Shown: positions 10,409 through 18,955 of the stretch, one piece after another | Numbering within the stretch: position 1 is the stretch's first letter | Layout: every line of letters begins with the position of its first letter | Position numbers and translations under genes: made by a program | Source: Haloplanus natans DSM 17983 | Lineage (GTDB): Archaea; Halobacteriota; Halobacteria; Halobacteriales; Haloferacaceae | Assembly: GCF_000427685.1 (NCBI RefSeq) | Contig: NZ_KE386573.1 | Coordinates: 3,146,938 to 3,210,937, forward strand | DNA: 64,000 nt | Direction: 5' to 3' | The notes under the pieces: model-generated | The model's database searches: none | Told to the model about the DNA's origin: nothing | The model's input: only the letters and a program-made list of their open reading frames with translations

Positions 10409-11197
10409 TCAGAGGTACGCGGCGGCGTCGTCGGCCGTCGCGCCCTCGTGGGTGACGGCCGTGAGGGCGGCGACGATGGCCGCGGGGTCGTCGCGCTGCC
10501 AGACGTTCCGGCCGAACATCACGCCGTGGGCGCCGGCGTCGACGGCGTCGGCGGCCATCTCCAGCACCTCGCGATCCGTCTCCGTCGCGGGGCCGCCGGC
10601 GATGTACACCGGAACGGGGGCGGTGTCGGCGATGGGTTCGAAGGCGGCCGGCGTCCGCGGGTAGTGACACTTGAGCACGTCGGCGCCGAGTTCGAAGGCG
10701 ATGCGCGTGGCGTCGTGGATCCGTTCGGCGTCGAGGTCGTCGTCGAGACGCGCCCCCCACAGCGTCGGCTCGACGACGAAGGGAATGCCGGCCTCCCGAC
10801 AGGCTTCGGCGGCGCCGGCGGTGAACTCAACGTTGTCGGCGAGGACCGCCTCGCGTTCGCGGCCGTAAACGAGTGCGACCTTGGCGGCGTCGGCGCCGAC
10901 GCGGGCCGCCTCGCGGGCGCTGAACACCTGTCGGTGAATCTCCGCGTCCTCGTGGGCACCGGGGATCGTCGAGTCGTGGAACAGATCGAGCGTGACGATG
11001 CGGTCGACATGGGGGTAACGGTCGAGCAGATCCTCGAACCGTCGGACCAGCGGGACGCCGGCCAGGATGCCGTCCGGGCCCGCGTCGAGTACGCGCCGAA
11101 GCGTCGCTTCCGGGTCCTCGAACCCCTCGTGAACCCCCCAGTGGAGGCCGTGATCCAGCGCGACGACGACGCGAGTGTCCGGGTCGACCGAGTGCAT
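10409..11197 (-). CDS. class I (DeoC/LacD-like) aldolase
   Basis: This is a 262-residue TIM-barrel aldolase of the fructose-bisphosphate aldolase class I / DeoC superfamily. The Schiff-base lysine is in GADVLKCHYPRTP (K ~178). Barrel strands VVVALDHGLHWG, GILAGVPLVRRF, PVYIAGGP and GVMFGRNVWQ are clear, with the phosphate-binding GGP and GRN loops at the end. It is divergent from the PdxA-like/FGGY pair, and the three are best read as one catabolic locus in which the aldolase cleaves a phosphorylated sugar or sugar acid. An ADTH-synthase-like role in aromatic biosynthesis is less likely given the neighbours. Confidence 0.8.
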   Translation of the reverse strand: MHSVDPDTRVVVALDHGLHWGVHEGFEDPEATLRRVLDAGPDGILAGVPLVRRFEDLLDRYPHVDRIVTLDLFHDSTIPGAHEDAEIHRQVFSAREAARVGADAAKVALVYGREREAVLADNVEFTAGAAEACREAGIPFVVEPTLWGARLDDDLDAERIHDATRIAFELGADVLKCHYPRTPAAFEPIADTAPVPVYIAGGPATETDREVLEMAADAVDAGAHGVMFGRNVWQRDDPAAIVAALTAVTHEGATADDAAAYL

Positions 11198-11227
11198 GAC
11201 ACCGGATTGAACCGACGCCGACTTATA

Positions 11228-11303
11228 ATGATTATTGTAACTGTTTACCGGTGGTTCGCCAAGACGGGTCGGCGAACCACCGGTGATGACTTACAATAAT
11301 CAC
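11228..11303 (+). repeat. palindromic repeat, family A (copy 3)
   Basis: TGATTATTGTAA, box CTGTTT, arm ACCGGTGGTTCGCC, loop AAGACGGGTC, partner arm GGCGAACCACCGGT, box GATGAC, then TTACAATAATCAC. The outer and inner stems pair perfectly while the six-base boxes do not. It lies in the divergent promoter region between the aldolase and PdxA-like genes, so it could also act as an operator or as a transcript structure. Confidence 0.85.
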
Positions 11304-11388
11304 CAGTAGGCGTGTGGATGGGCCGACAGGATCGACGACGTGTCGGGGGCCAGAAAAGTTGAAATGACAGTGCTTGTTCATACCACAC

Positions 11389-12396
11389 ATGGAGAACGCC
11401 AAGCCACGGATCGGGCTGACGATGGGCGATCCGGCCGGGATCGGTCCGGAAGTGACGCTGAAAGCACTCGCCGACGACGGCGTCCGGGACGCGGCCCGGG
11501 TCGTCGTCTACGGCGACTACGATCACCTCACGTCGGTCCGGGATCGGCTCGGACTCGGCGTCGGCCTCCGGCGGATCACGGCCCTCGACGAGGCGGCATA
11601 CGGGGACGCCGTGGACGTGGTCGACTTCGACAACGTCGGGACGTTCGAGTACGGCGACCTGCGAGCGGCGAACGGCCGCGTGAGTCTGGCCTACGTCGAT
11701 CGGAGCCTCGATCACGCCATCGATGGACGCCTCGACGGGCTCTGTAACGCCCCGATCCACAAGGAGGCGATCAACCTCGCGGGCAGCGAGTACGCGGGCC
11801 ACACGGCCATGATGGCCGACCGAACCGACACCGAGCGCTACACGGCGTTGCTCACCGACGGGGAGATCAACGTCACGCACGTGAGCCTCCACATCCCACT
11901 GTCGGAGGCCGTCGAGCGCATCACGACCGAGAACGTGTTGGACACCCTCCGAACCACCCACGAGGCGCTTCCGGAGGTCGGCGTCGAGGACCCCTCGCTC
12001 GGCGTCGTCGGGGTCAACCCCCACGCCGGCGACGGCGGCGTGATCGGCTCGCTCGACGACGAGGCGGTCGCGCCGGCGGTCGAACGGGCACGCGACGAGG
12101 GGATCGACGCCCAGGGGCCGTTCCCGCCCGACAGCGCGTTCAACAGGGCGCTCGACGACCACTACGACTGTATGGTGGCGATGTATCACGACCAAGGCCA
12201 CATCCCCCTGTTCGTCAACAGCCACGTCGACGGCGGCGGCGTCGGCGCGACGGTACTCATCCTCGGGTTCCCGTTCGTGCGCGCCACGACGCTGCACGGG
12301 ACCGCCTACGACATCGCCGGCGAGGGAATCGCCGCCCCCGACAGCATGATCACCGGCATCACGCTCGCGGCGGACGCCGTGCGCCAGCGCGCATGA
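11389..12396 (+). CDS. PdxA-family 4-phospho-hydroxyacid dehydrogenase
   Basis: This 335-residue protein belongs to the PdxA family (NAD-dependent 4-hydroxythreonine-4-phosphate dehydrogenase and the PdxA2 four-carbon acid enzymes). The divalent-metal histidines are visible in EYAGHTAMMADRT, GVNPHAGDGG and MYHDQGHIPLF, and the start GLTMGDPAGIGPEV and CNAPIHKEAI are family signatures. Haloarchaea have no deoxyxylulose-dependent B6 route, so a PdxA2-like catabolic role with the adjacent FGGY kinase fits better: oxidation of a phosphorylated C4 acid with decarboxylation to a triose phosphate. The ATG at 11389 follows an AT-rich promoter region. Confidence 0.85.
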   Translation: MENAKPRIGLTMGDPAGIGPEVTLKALADDGVRDAARVVVYGDYDHLTSVRDRLGLGVGLRRITALDEAAYGDAVDVVDFDNVGTFEYGDLRAANGRVSLAYVDRSLDHAIDGRLDGLCNAPIHKEAINLAGSEYAGHTAMMADRTDTERYTALLTDGEINVTHVSLHIPLSEAVERITTENVLDTLRTTHEALPEVGVEDPSLGVVGVNPHAGDGGVIGSLDDEAVAPAVERARDEGIDAQGPFPPDSAFNRALDDHYDCMVAMYHDQGHIPLFVNSHVDGGGVGATVLILGFPFVRATTLHGTAYDIAGEGIAAPDSMITGITLAADAVRQRA

Positions 12397-12412
12397 CGGG
12401 AGCGTCCCGACG

Positions 12413-13942
12413 ATGACGGAGCGCTACCTGCTCGGCTACGACATCGGGACGACGAACTCAAAGGGGGTGCTCGTCGACCCCGACCTGAACGTGGTCGCCT
12501 CGGCGTCGATTCCACACGGCGTCTCAACGCCCGAACCGGGGTGGGCGGAACACGACGCCGAATCGGTGTGGTGGGGAGAGTTCACGCGGATTACGCGGCG
12601 ACTCCTCGACGAGACGGCGGTGACGGCCGATCGGATCGTCGGCGTCGGCATCAGCGCGCTCGCCCCGAGCGTGGTGCCGCTGGACGAGGCCGGCGACCCG
12701 ATCCGGTCCGGAATGCTGTACGGTATCGACACGCGGGCCAAGGCGGAGATAGAGCTCCTCAACGACCGGATCGGAGTCGATCGGATCTACGACGCCTGCG
12801 GCAACTCGCTCACCTACCAGTCCGCGGGGCCGAAGCTCCTCTGGTACAAGCGAAACGAGCCGTCGCGCTACGAGCGAACCGACAAAATCGTCGACGCCGT
12901 GGGGTACGCCGTCTCCCGACTGACCGGGGAGTACGTGATGGACAACGCCGTCGCCGCCTTCTATCACCCGCTCTACGACCTGTCGGCACGGGAGTGGAAC
13001 GACGCGATGGTCGAGGCAGTCGGCATCGACCGCGACCTGCTTCCCGAGACGAAGTGGTCGACGGAGATGGCGGGCGAGATCACGCCCGCGGCCGCCGAAG
13101 CGACGGGACTCGCCGCCGGGACGCCCGTGGTGACCGGCACCGTCGACGCCCTCGCCTCGCTGGTCGGCGTCGGCGGCGTCGACCCCGGGGATACGGTGTT
13201 CATGTACGGGACGACGGGCGTCGTCTACACCACGCTCGCCGAGGAGCGGACGGCGCCGGAGCTGTGGGCCAACCCGCACTGTCTGGAGGGGCGCTACGTC
13301 ATCGGCGGCGGGATGGCGACCTCGGGGGCGATCACCGAGTGGTTCGTCGAGGAGTTCGTCGGCGACGCGCCGGCGGGCCGGGAACGGTACGCGTGGCTCG
13401 AGGCGGGTGCACGCGACGTACCCCCCGGCGCCGAGGGGCTGATCGTCCTCCCGTATTTCAGCGGGGGCCGGACCCCGATCAACGACGACCTCGCCCGCGG
13501 CACGATCACGGGGCTGACGCTCGATCACACGAAGTTCCACGTCTACCGCGCCATCCTCGAGAGCGTCGGCTACGGGTTCAGACACAACCTCAGCGTCATG
13601 AAGCGGGCCGGCGTGCCGGTCGACCGCGTGTTGGCGAGCGGCGGCGGCGCCGAGAGCGACCTCTGGCGACAGGTCGTCAGCGACGTCACCGGCGTCGAAC
13701 AGGAGTACGTCACCACGCCCATCGGCGCGCCGCTCGGCGTCGCCTATCTCACCGGCCTCGGCACGGGCGTGTTCGACGGGTTCGGGGCGCTCAAGTCGTC
13801 GATGACGGTGTCGAGCACGACGACCCCGGACCCGGAGCGACACACCGTCTACGACGAGTACTACGGCGTCTACGAGGATCTCTACCCGTCGATGAAATCG
13901 GAGATGCACCGCGTCGCCTCGCTCGGGAACGAGTCGGGGTGA
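12413..13942 (+). CDS. FGGY-family carbohydrate kinase
   Basis: This 509-residue sugar kinase has the FGGY/actin-like fold. The N-terminal phosphate-1 loop is LLGYDIGTTNSKGVLVD, the catalytic-aspartate region is SGMLYGIDTRA, the phosphate-2 region is VTGTVDALASLVGVG, and the adenosine motif is VLASGGGAESDLWRQVVSDVTG. Length and motifs resemble gluconate/xylulose/erythritol kinases; the substrate is not determinable. It starts 16 bp after the PdxA-like gene and is surely cotranscribed, so it probably phosphorylates the sugar or sugar acid that PdxA then oxidises. Confidence 0.9.
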   Translation: MTERYLLGYDIGTTNSKGVLVDPDLNVVASASIPHGVSTPEPGWAEHDAESVWWGEFTRITRRLLDETAVTADRIVGVGISALAPSVVPLDEAGDPIRSGMLYGIDTRAKAEIELLNDRIGVDRIYDACGNSLTYQSAGPKLLWYKRNEPSRYERTDKIVDAVGYAVSRLTGEYVMDNAVAAFYHPLYDLSAREWNDAMVEAVGIDRDLLPETKWSTEMAGEITPAAAEATGLAAGTPVVTGTVDALASLVGVGGVDPGDTVFMYGTTGVVYTTLAEERTAPELWANPHCLEGRYVIGGGMATSGAITEWFVEEFVGDAPAGRERYAWLEAGARDVPPGAEGLIVLPYFSGGRTPINDDLARGTITGLTLDHTKFHVYRAILESVGYGFRHNLSVMKRAGVPVDRVLASGGGAESDLWRQVVSDVTGVEQEYVTTPIGAPLGVAYLTGLGTGVFDGFGALKSSMTVSSTTTPDPERHTVYDEYYGVYEDLYPSMKSEMHRVASLGNESG

Positions 13943-14002
13943 GCGAGGCTGGCAGTCGTCCGCGGAGCGGCGGGCAGGGGGCGGACCCACGGCGTCGGTC
14001 CG

Positions 14003-15262
14003 TCACCCGCCGTCGGCGGCCTCGACCTTGTACAGCCCGCCGGTCGGACCGCCGCTCCCGTCGAGAAACGCCTCGGACGCCCGGTCGGTGAAGTAGACCG
14101 CGCCGTCGACGACCGTCGGTTCGCTGGTGACGAAGCCGACGCCGTCGACCGCCCAGCGCTCCTCACCCGTTCGCTTCTCCAGCGCGTAGCAGGTCCGGTC
14201 GTAGGAGCCGACGAGAACGGTGTCGCCGGCGACGGTCGGACAGCCGATAATCCAGCCGTCGGTATCGAACACCCACCGCACGTCGCCGGTGCCGGCGTCG
14301 AGCGCGTAGCACCGCGAGTCGTGACTCCCGATGTAGACGGTGTCGGTCGCCACCTCGACCGCCGGCCCGGACATCACCATCCCCCCCGTCTCGACGGTCC
14401 ACTCCACCGTCCCGTCGTCGAGGGCGACCCGGTAGACGTGGTCGTCCCACGAGCCGAAGAACGCGCTCCCGTCGTAGGTCGCGATTGGCCCCTTGATCGC
14501 GTCGCCGGTCCCGAACGACCACGCGAACGTCAGCTCCGGGTACGTCCACGCGTAGAGGTTGCCGTCGTTCGAGCCGACGACGAGCCGTTCGGCGTCGCGG
14601 TCGAGCGCGGGCGTCGAGTGCGGGTGGTCCGTCGGCCGCCGATCCGTCCAGACCACCTCGCCGGTGACGGCGTCGACGCCGAACATCGCGCCGCTCGGCT
14701 CGTAGTATTCGACGGCGACGTAGACGACGCCGTCGTGGTAGCCCGGGCTCGATCCGATGGCATCGCCGAGTTTCCGACGCCAGAACCGCTCGCCCGTCGC
14801 GAGGTCGAACGCGTAGAGCGCGCCGTCGTAGGCGCCGACGTAGGCCGTCCCGTTGGCGACGGTGGGCGTCCCGTGGATACCCCGCTTCGTCTCCTCGACG
14901 GCGGCCGTCCAAACCACCTCGCCGGCGGGCGTTACCCGCCGCACGTCGCCGGTGTCGCCGGGGACCACGATGTCACCCTCGGGCGTCGTGACTGGACTCG
15001 CCTTCGCCGCCGTGTGGTCGCCAGTGTTCACGTCGCGCAGCGTCCACGCGACGCGTGGCTCCGCCGGGACCGTCGCGTCGGGGTAGACGCCCCGCCGGTG
15101 GAGGCCGCCGCGGAACGACGTGGTCGCCACCGCCGACGCCGGAAGCCCGTCGTCGTCGATGCGGCCAGCGCCAGTCGGGACGGCGTCGAGACAGCCGGCC
15201 ACGCCGCCGGTTGCCGCGAGGCCGATGGCACCGAGAACGGCGCGTCTGGACGGTGCGGGCAT
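14003..15262 (-). CDS. TAT-exported PQQ-like beta-propeller lipoprotein
   Basis: This 419-residue protein starts with a Tat/lipobox signal (PAPSRRAVLGAIGLAATGGVAGCLD), so it should be lipid-anchored outside the membrane. It is followed by about eight PQQ/BamB-type blades with the repeated pattern V-x-VGSYDGxxYALDxxTGxxxW. Haloarchaeal propellers of this kind probably scaffold proteins or bind polysaccharide; no catalytic calcium/PQQ site of quinoprotein dehydrogenases is evident. The ATG at 15262 puts the twin arginines at residues 5-6. It shares architecture with the island protein at 18956, which is anchored by a C-terminal helix instead of a lipid. Confidence 0.85.
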   Translation of the reverse strand: MPAPSRRAVLGAIGLAATGGVAGCLDAVPTGAGRIDDDGLPASAVATTSFRGGLHRRGVYPDATVPAEPRVAWTLRDVNTGDHTAAKASPVTTPEGDIVVPGDTGDVRRVTPAGEVVWTAAVEETKRGIHGTPTVANGTAYVGAYDGALYAFDLATGERFWRRKLGDAIGSSPGYHDGVVYVAVEYYEPSGAMFGVDAVTGEVVWTDRRPTDHPHSTPALDRDAERLVVGSNDGNLYAWTYPELTFAWSFGTGDAIKGPIATYDGSAFFGSWDDHVYRVALDDGTVEWTVETGGMVMSGPAVEVATDTVYIGSHDSRCYALDAGTGDVRWVFDTDGWIIGCPTVAGDTVLVGSYDRTCYALEKRTGEERWAVDGVGFVTSEPTVVDGAVYFTDRASEAFLDGSGGPTGGLYKVEAADGG

Positions 15263-15621
15263 CGTGGAGAGGGATCGTCCCGGACGGACATAGTGGTACG
15301 GGGACCGTTCCTCGCGCACGTCCGGCGCGAGGCACCGATCCGGAACGGCGACGAACTGAGCCGGCTGTGCCGGCCCCGTTCCTGCCGAGCGTCGTCTCCG
15401 ACGGCGCGTCGACGCCGGCGCTCACCCCGTCGGCACGCCCGGCCCCGTCGGTGTTTCGTCGTCCGGGTCCCCGCGATTGAGGATGGCGTCGCGGATACGG
15501 TCGAACGCCGATCGGTCGGTGCGGACAATGGGTACGTACATACCCACATTCGTGTTAGTTATTGACACACTTGGGTCTGGCGGCGGGCACGACCTCCCGG
15601 GCGACGGTTCACATATGTTCA
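15263..15621. other. intergenic region, mostly without genes
   Basis: GC-rich spacer with one possible small minus-strand ORF (15422-15541) and an AT-rich promoter-like patch (15540-15575, CATTCGTGTTAGTTATTGACACAC). Nothing else is supported. Confidence 0.4.
15422..15541 (-). CDS. possible small hypothetical protein (39 aa)
   Basis: The frame gives MYVPIVRTDRSAFDRIRDAIL, an amphipathic helix, then an acidic tail NRGDPDDETPTGPGVPTG. An AT-rich TATA-like patch lies just upstream of the ATG, and amino-acid composition is acidic like real haloarchaeal proteins. There is no recognised domain, so the call rests on composition and promoter position alone. Confidence 0.4.
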   Translation of the reverse strand: MYVPIVRTDRSAFDRIRDAILNRGDPDDETPTGPGVPTG

Positions 15622-15660
15622 AGGAGGAAGCCCACGGCTTCAGCCGTGGGAGGAATCCGA
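15621..15660 (+). mobile_element. solo IS200/IS605 (TnpB-type) right-end hairpin, degenerate
   Basis: CCCACGGCT, TC, AGCCGTGGG forms a perfect 9-bp hairpin between GGAGGAAG and AGGAATCC. This is the same layout as the right ends at 6557 and 45498, but the terminal GATGTCAA has decayed to GAATCCGAC. No transposon ORF is left nearby. Confidence 0.55.
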
Positions 15661-15731
15661 CGACGAGGTGGGTGAAGGCCGAATTTCAGTCTGAGCAAAA
15701 TATAGACCCTCGCCGCGGGGAGGTGGATTCG

Positions 15732-16499
15732 ATGACCCTCCAACTGACGACCGCGCTCGTCGACGGGAGTCGGCGGGTGCTGACGCGCACCGGCGCCGTC
15801 CTGCTCGTCCTGTTGCTCGGCCTCCAGACGCTGCTCGTCACGTCGCTCAACACGGTGCTCGCGGCGGAACTCCCATCGGCCGCGGCGGACGTGATCGGCC
15901 TCACGCTGCCGGTCTCCGGACCCGTCGCCGGCGCCATCCTCGTCGGGACGACCCTCTCGAACGCCGTCTACTTCGTGGTCCTCTCGCGAGCCCTCGCCCG
16001 GCCGCTCCCGGAACTCGCCTCGTTCCCCGCCGCCCTGTACACCCGTCGGATGGGGCGTGCGTCGCTCACGATGCTCGTCGCCGGCGTCGTCAGCTTCCTG
16101 GCGATCATGGTCGGCTTCGCCCTCCTGTTCCTGCCCGGGCTCTTCCTCTCGGCCTGCCTGCTCTTCGTCGTCTTCGCCGTCGGCGTCGAGGATCGCGGCG
16201 TACTCGGCGCGCTCAAGCGGAGCTGGCAGCTCTCGAAGGGGAACCGGCTGCGACTGGGCGTGATCGTCTTCCTCACCGGCGTCGGGGGCGCCCTCGTCGG
16301 CGTCGTCCCGGGCCTCTTCCAGTTGGCCGGGGCCGCCGCCGCCGGTGACCTCGCCACGATCGGCCTCAACAGCGTCCTGTTCACGTTCGTCTACAGCATC
16401 GTCGCGGACGCCTACCGACAGCTCACCGACGACACCACCGCCGTCGGTGGGGGCGGAACGGCGACGACCGCCGGGACGGACCGGACGCCCGAGCTCTGA
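15732..16499 (+). CDS. polytopic membrane protein (DUF7847-like)
   Basis: This 255-residue protein has about six hydrophobic helices. The first is TGAVLLVLLLGLQTLLVTSL, followed by VAGAILVGTTLSNAVYFVVLSRAL, and a conserved GVEDRGVLGALKRSWQLSKGNRLRLG loop between later helices. That loop pattern (DRGVLGAL..SW...KGNR) is shared by a family of haloarchaeal membrane proteins of unknown function. Start chosen at the ATG giving MTLQLTTALVDGSRRVL, because the upstream frame crosses the IS605 hairpin. Confidence 0.75.
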   Translation: MTLQLTTALVDGSRRVLTRTGAVLLVLLLGLQTLLVTSLNTVLAAELPSAAADVIGLTLPVSGPVAGAILVGTTLSNAVYFVVLSRALARPLPELASFPAALYTRRMGRASLTMLVAGVVSFLAIMVGFALLFLPGLFLSACLLFVVFAVGVEDRGVLGALKRSWQLSKGNRLRLGVIVFLTGVGGALVGVVPGLFQLAGAAAAGDLATIGLNSVLFTFVYSIVADAYRQLTDDTTAVGGGGTATTAGTDRTPEL

Positions 16500-17031
16500 T
16501 CGGGGACGGCATCGCTATTCGAGACGTGTCCGTCGCTCGCCGACGAGCCGCTGCTGTGACGCCTCGACGCGCTGCGCGTCGCGATCGACCACGCTCGTGA
16601 GCGTCCCGCCCGTGAGACGGCCGGCCCCGTCGAGAATAACCCGTCGGTGGCCAGGACACGTCGATAGCGGGTGGGTCGTGACAGCACACCGGGGGAGACG
16701 TGGGGGGAATGAACCCCCCGTTGGTAGCAGAGGCACGCCGTCGCACGCGGACGTGTGGGGCGCACGTCCGCGAGAGGGCATGGTCGGGGAGCACCCGACG
16801 GGGACCGACTCGGGGAGGTGAGTCCGCGCGGGTGCAACTCGGTATTGCGGGGGGACGAACAAAAAGAGGCGCGGGCTGTTGCTGAGCCTGAAACACCGTT
16901 CGAGCGGGAGTGAGAGGAAACGGGAAGGACGCCGCTGAGGGGTCTGTGCTAGTATCCCGGCGGTGCGCCTTCGGCGAGTTGCACTCCCGTCACGGTTTTG
17001 TCGGTTCTGCAATAGAGGGAAGTTACCGTAC
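16500..17031. other. 532-bp GC-rich region with strong stem-loops, possible structured RNA
   Basis: No ORF looks real. Several perfect hairpins cluster at 16690-16860: GGGGG-loop-CCCCC, a 9-bp stem GCGGACGTG/CACGTCCGC, GTCGGG-GAGCA-CCCGAC, and GGACCGACTC/GAGTCC. They are followed by a purine-rich AACAAAAAGAGG. It could be a non-coding RNA or long 5' leader of the gene at 17032. I could not match it to SRP RNA or RNase P RNA. Confidence 0.3.
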
Positions 17032-17616
17032 ATGAACTTCACGGATGCGTGGCGACACGATGAGACGACCGAGACGCTCTGGACGAATCCCGAAACCGAC
17101 ATCGCAATCCTCGCACCGCACGCGGGTGACATCGAGTTCAACACGGAATTTGCCGCTGGCCAGTTACACAAACTCCTGCGGAAAGCGGGCTACCACCCAA
17201 CGACCTGGATGTACCACGGGTTCGGCGAGAATGCGTTCGACGAGTACCACGTGTCGAGTAATTACCTGGACTTCACCCAGTTTACCGAACTGTCGCGTCT
17301 GCAGGATCGGCGCTTCCGATTCGGCGTCAGTTTCCACATCCACGAAGCGGGCTACGTCGGTGTCGGCGGACGGATCGGCGAAGGCATTCGCTCTGAGGTC
17401 GCAGACCGACTGACTGAACGCCTCCCCAACTCGAAGGAAGTCCGCTATCGACACGATGAGATGAAAAACAAGGGCCGGAAGGAGTCGAATATCGTGAACC
17501 GGATTACGGAGTCCGGTGACGATGGCCTCCAGATCGAGATGACACCGAAAACCTCCTACAACTACTGGAAGCGGGTCGCTCGCTCGGTTCGAGACGTCTA
17601 CGTCGAGTTGCTGTAG
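17032..17616 (+). CDS. poly-gamma-glutamate hydrolase family protein (PghP-like)
   Basis: This 194-residue protein fits the family of phage poly-gamma-glutamate hydrolases (zinc peptidase fold). Candidate zinc ligands are in AILAPHAGDIEFNTE and in SFHIHEAGYVGVGGR, the two motifs expected for the family, and the C-terminus has EMTPKTSY. It should cleave gamma-glutamyl polymers or act as a related amidohydrolase; poly-gamma-glutamate is a known haloarchaeal capsule polymer. The ATG at 17032 follows a long structured leader. It marks the left edge of the accessory island. Confidence 0.75.
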   Translation: MNFTDAWRHDETTETLWTNPETDIAILAPHAGDIEFNTEFAAGQLHKLLRKAGYHPTTWMYHGFGENAFDEYHVSSNYLDFTQFTELSRLQDRRFRFGVSFHIHEAGYVGVGGRIGEGIRSEVADRLTERLPNSKEVRYRHDEMKNKGRKESNIVNRITESGDDGLQIEMTPKTSYNYWKRVARSVRDVYVELL

Positions 17617-17726
17617 AATCGGAGGGAGCGCCCTCCAGTCCTGTTGATCGTCGGCCCGTCGTCGACGGGCCAGTATCGAAGGGGGAGCGGAGGCCGGCGC
17701 GTCAGCAACCACTGACCGATACGCAA

Positions 17727-18845
17727 CTACGCATGGTATTCGTTCCGCACGTCCTCTGAGAACACCGCGACGTTCTGACTGTTGGTTACGTTGACGATCG
17801 CTTTGTCGATGTACTGGATCACTCGGTCCGATTCATCGGTACTCACACCGGTTCGCAGGCTACCGCCTCGCTGACGCAAGGTCGCAGCGGCGGTTCTGAT
17901 ATCCGGAGCCACTTCGTCCGCCGTTTCGATCGTCCTGAGCGCGGCGTCGTGGCTGTCACTGAGTTCGATCGACAGCGCACTGGCAACGGCGACCGCAGCG
18001 CTCGGGATCTGCAGATCGACCGTATTCTCGCTGAGAAGTCGAGAGAGGTGATCGACCAGCGACGAATCCAGCACGGCTTGCTTGAACTCGGTACAGAACG
18101 GTTGGAGTGACTCCAAGGCCAAGGCCCGCAGATGAGTTGGGTGAGACCGGTCGATAGCGAAATCGACGACGACATCGACGACATCGGAAAGCCGCCGCCG
18201 TTCCGACTCCAATCCCGTTTTCGGCGAGATTGGCAACGTCTGGCCGAGACAGAACGCCAGCGACGACAAGACAGTCGGTGAGCGCGTCTCGTCGAGATTG
18301 CGCCGGAGCGTCGACAGTTGATGTTGAAGCGCCTGAGGGGCAGCATGCGCCAGATTTGCGAGGGTGAGACTCGCATATCGCGCACGACCGCCTTCATCGG
18401 CCAGATGACGGGCGCACCGTTCGGGAACGGTTTTGCTCTCGGCCGTTTCCTCGGCCCATTCGAGACTCAGGAGTGACAGTCCGATCAGACTGTTCTTGCT
18501 AACCGCACGTCGGCGATGTGGGATCAAGTCAGCCAGGGCATCTATCGTCGCCCGCGTTCCGAGCATCCGACGCACGTTTTCGGATCCGTGATACAGCGTC
18601 GCGGCGACGCCACCTGCCACGTGCTGAGTAACCAGCGGATCGACCGTTCGCAGGCCGTCGACGATTTGATCGGCCTCTCGCGGCGAAAGTCGGTCGACGG
18701 ACCCGGCGGTAGCTGCCTTTACGAACGCATAACTGGCGAGTTGTTGCTGCCGAACGCCTGTGGCTGTTAGATTGTCGACAATTTCTCGCCGTTGTTCAAC
18801 CCAGATTCTTCCGGGATTCTTTCGGATCCGTTCCAACTCCCCCAT
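17727..18845 (-). CDS. HEAT-like repeat protein with NINF-type C-terminal tail (paralog of 23391)
   Basis: This 372-residue, all-helical protein is related along its length to the protein at 23391. Both begin LERI/V-x-x-NP-x-R-x-W-x-x-Q-RREI, share SYAFVKAA-AG and RARYASLTLANLAH/KRATYAALSLANVAY, and consist of ARM/HEAT-like helix pairs with SALSIELS/ATALPKSA near the end. The last ~25 residues switch to a short beta-type tail, IVNVTNSQNVAVFSEDVRNEYHA, matching the tails of 23391 and 31761. No enzyme motif is seen, so a scaffold or adaptor is likely. AT-rich intergenic DNA lies on both sides. Confidence 0.7.
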   Translation of the reverse strand: MGELERIRKNPGRIWVEQRREIVDNLTATGVRQQQLASYAFVKAATAGSVDRLSPREADQIVDGLRTVDPLVTQHVAGGVAATLYHGSENVRRMLGTRATIDALADLIPHRRRAVSKNSLIGLSLLSLEWAEETAESKTVPERCARHLADEGGRARYASLTLANLAHAAPQALQHQLSTLRRNLDETRSPTVLSSLAFCLGQTLPISPKTGLESERRRLSDVVDVVVDFAIDRSHPTHLRALALESLQPFCTEFKQAVLDSSLVDHLSRLLSENTVDLQIPSAAVAVASALSIELSDSHDAALRTIETADEVAPDIRTAAATLRQRGGSLRTGVSTDESDRVIQYIDKAIVNVTNSQNVAVFSEDVRNEYHA

Positions 18846-18955
18846 GTCGTTGGATACGTTTGGCCAATAGATACTTAACAGTTTGCTGGCAATAGCTGAG
18901 GTTCAGTGATAAGCTGACCAAAATGTGTCACTAAATTTGGTAGAAAATATGATAT

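Noticed and set aside
11228-11303. Box C/D-like kink-turn in the family A palindromes
   Set aside because: GTGATGAC resembles box C, but the opposite box is CTGTTT instead of CTGA, so tandem G-A pairs cannot form; I keep only the claim of an asymmetric internal loop.
16500-17031. SRP (7S) RNA or RNase P RNA
   Set aside because: The strong stems do not show the conserved SRP helix 8 sequence or the RNase P GAGGAAAGUC core.
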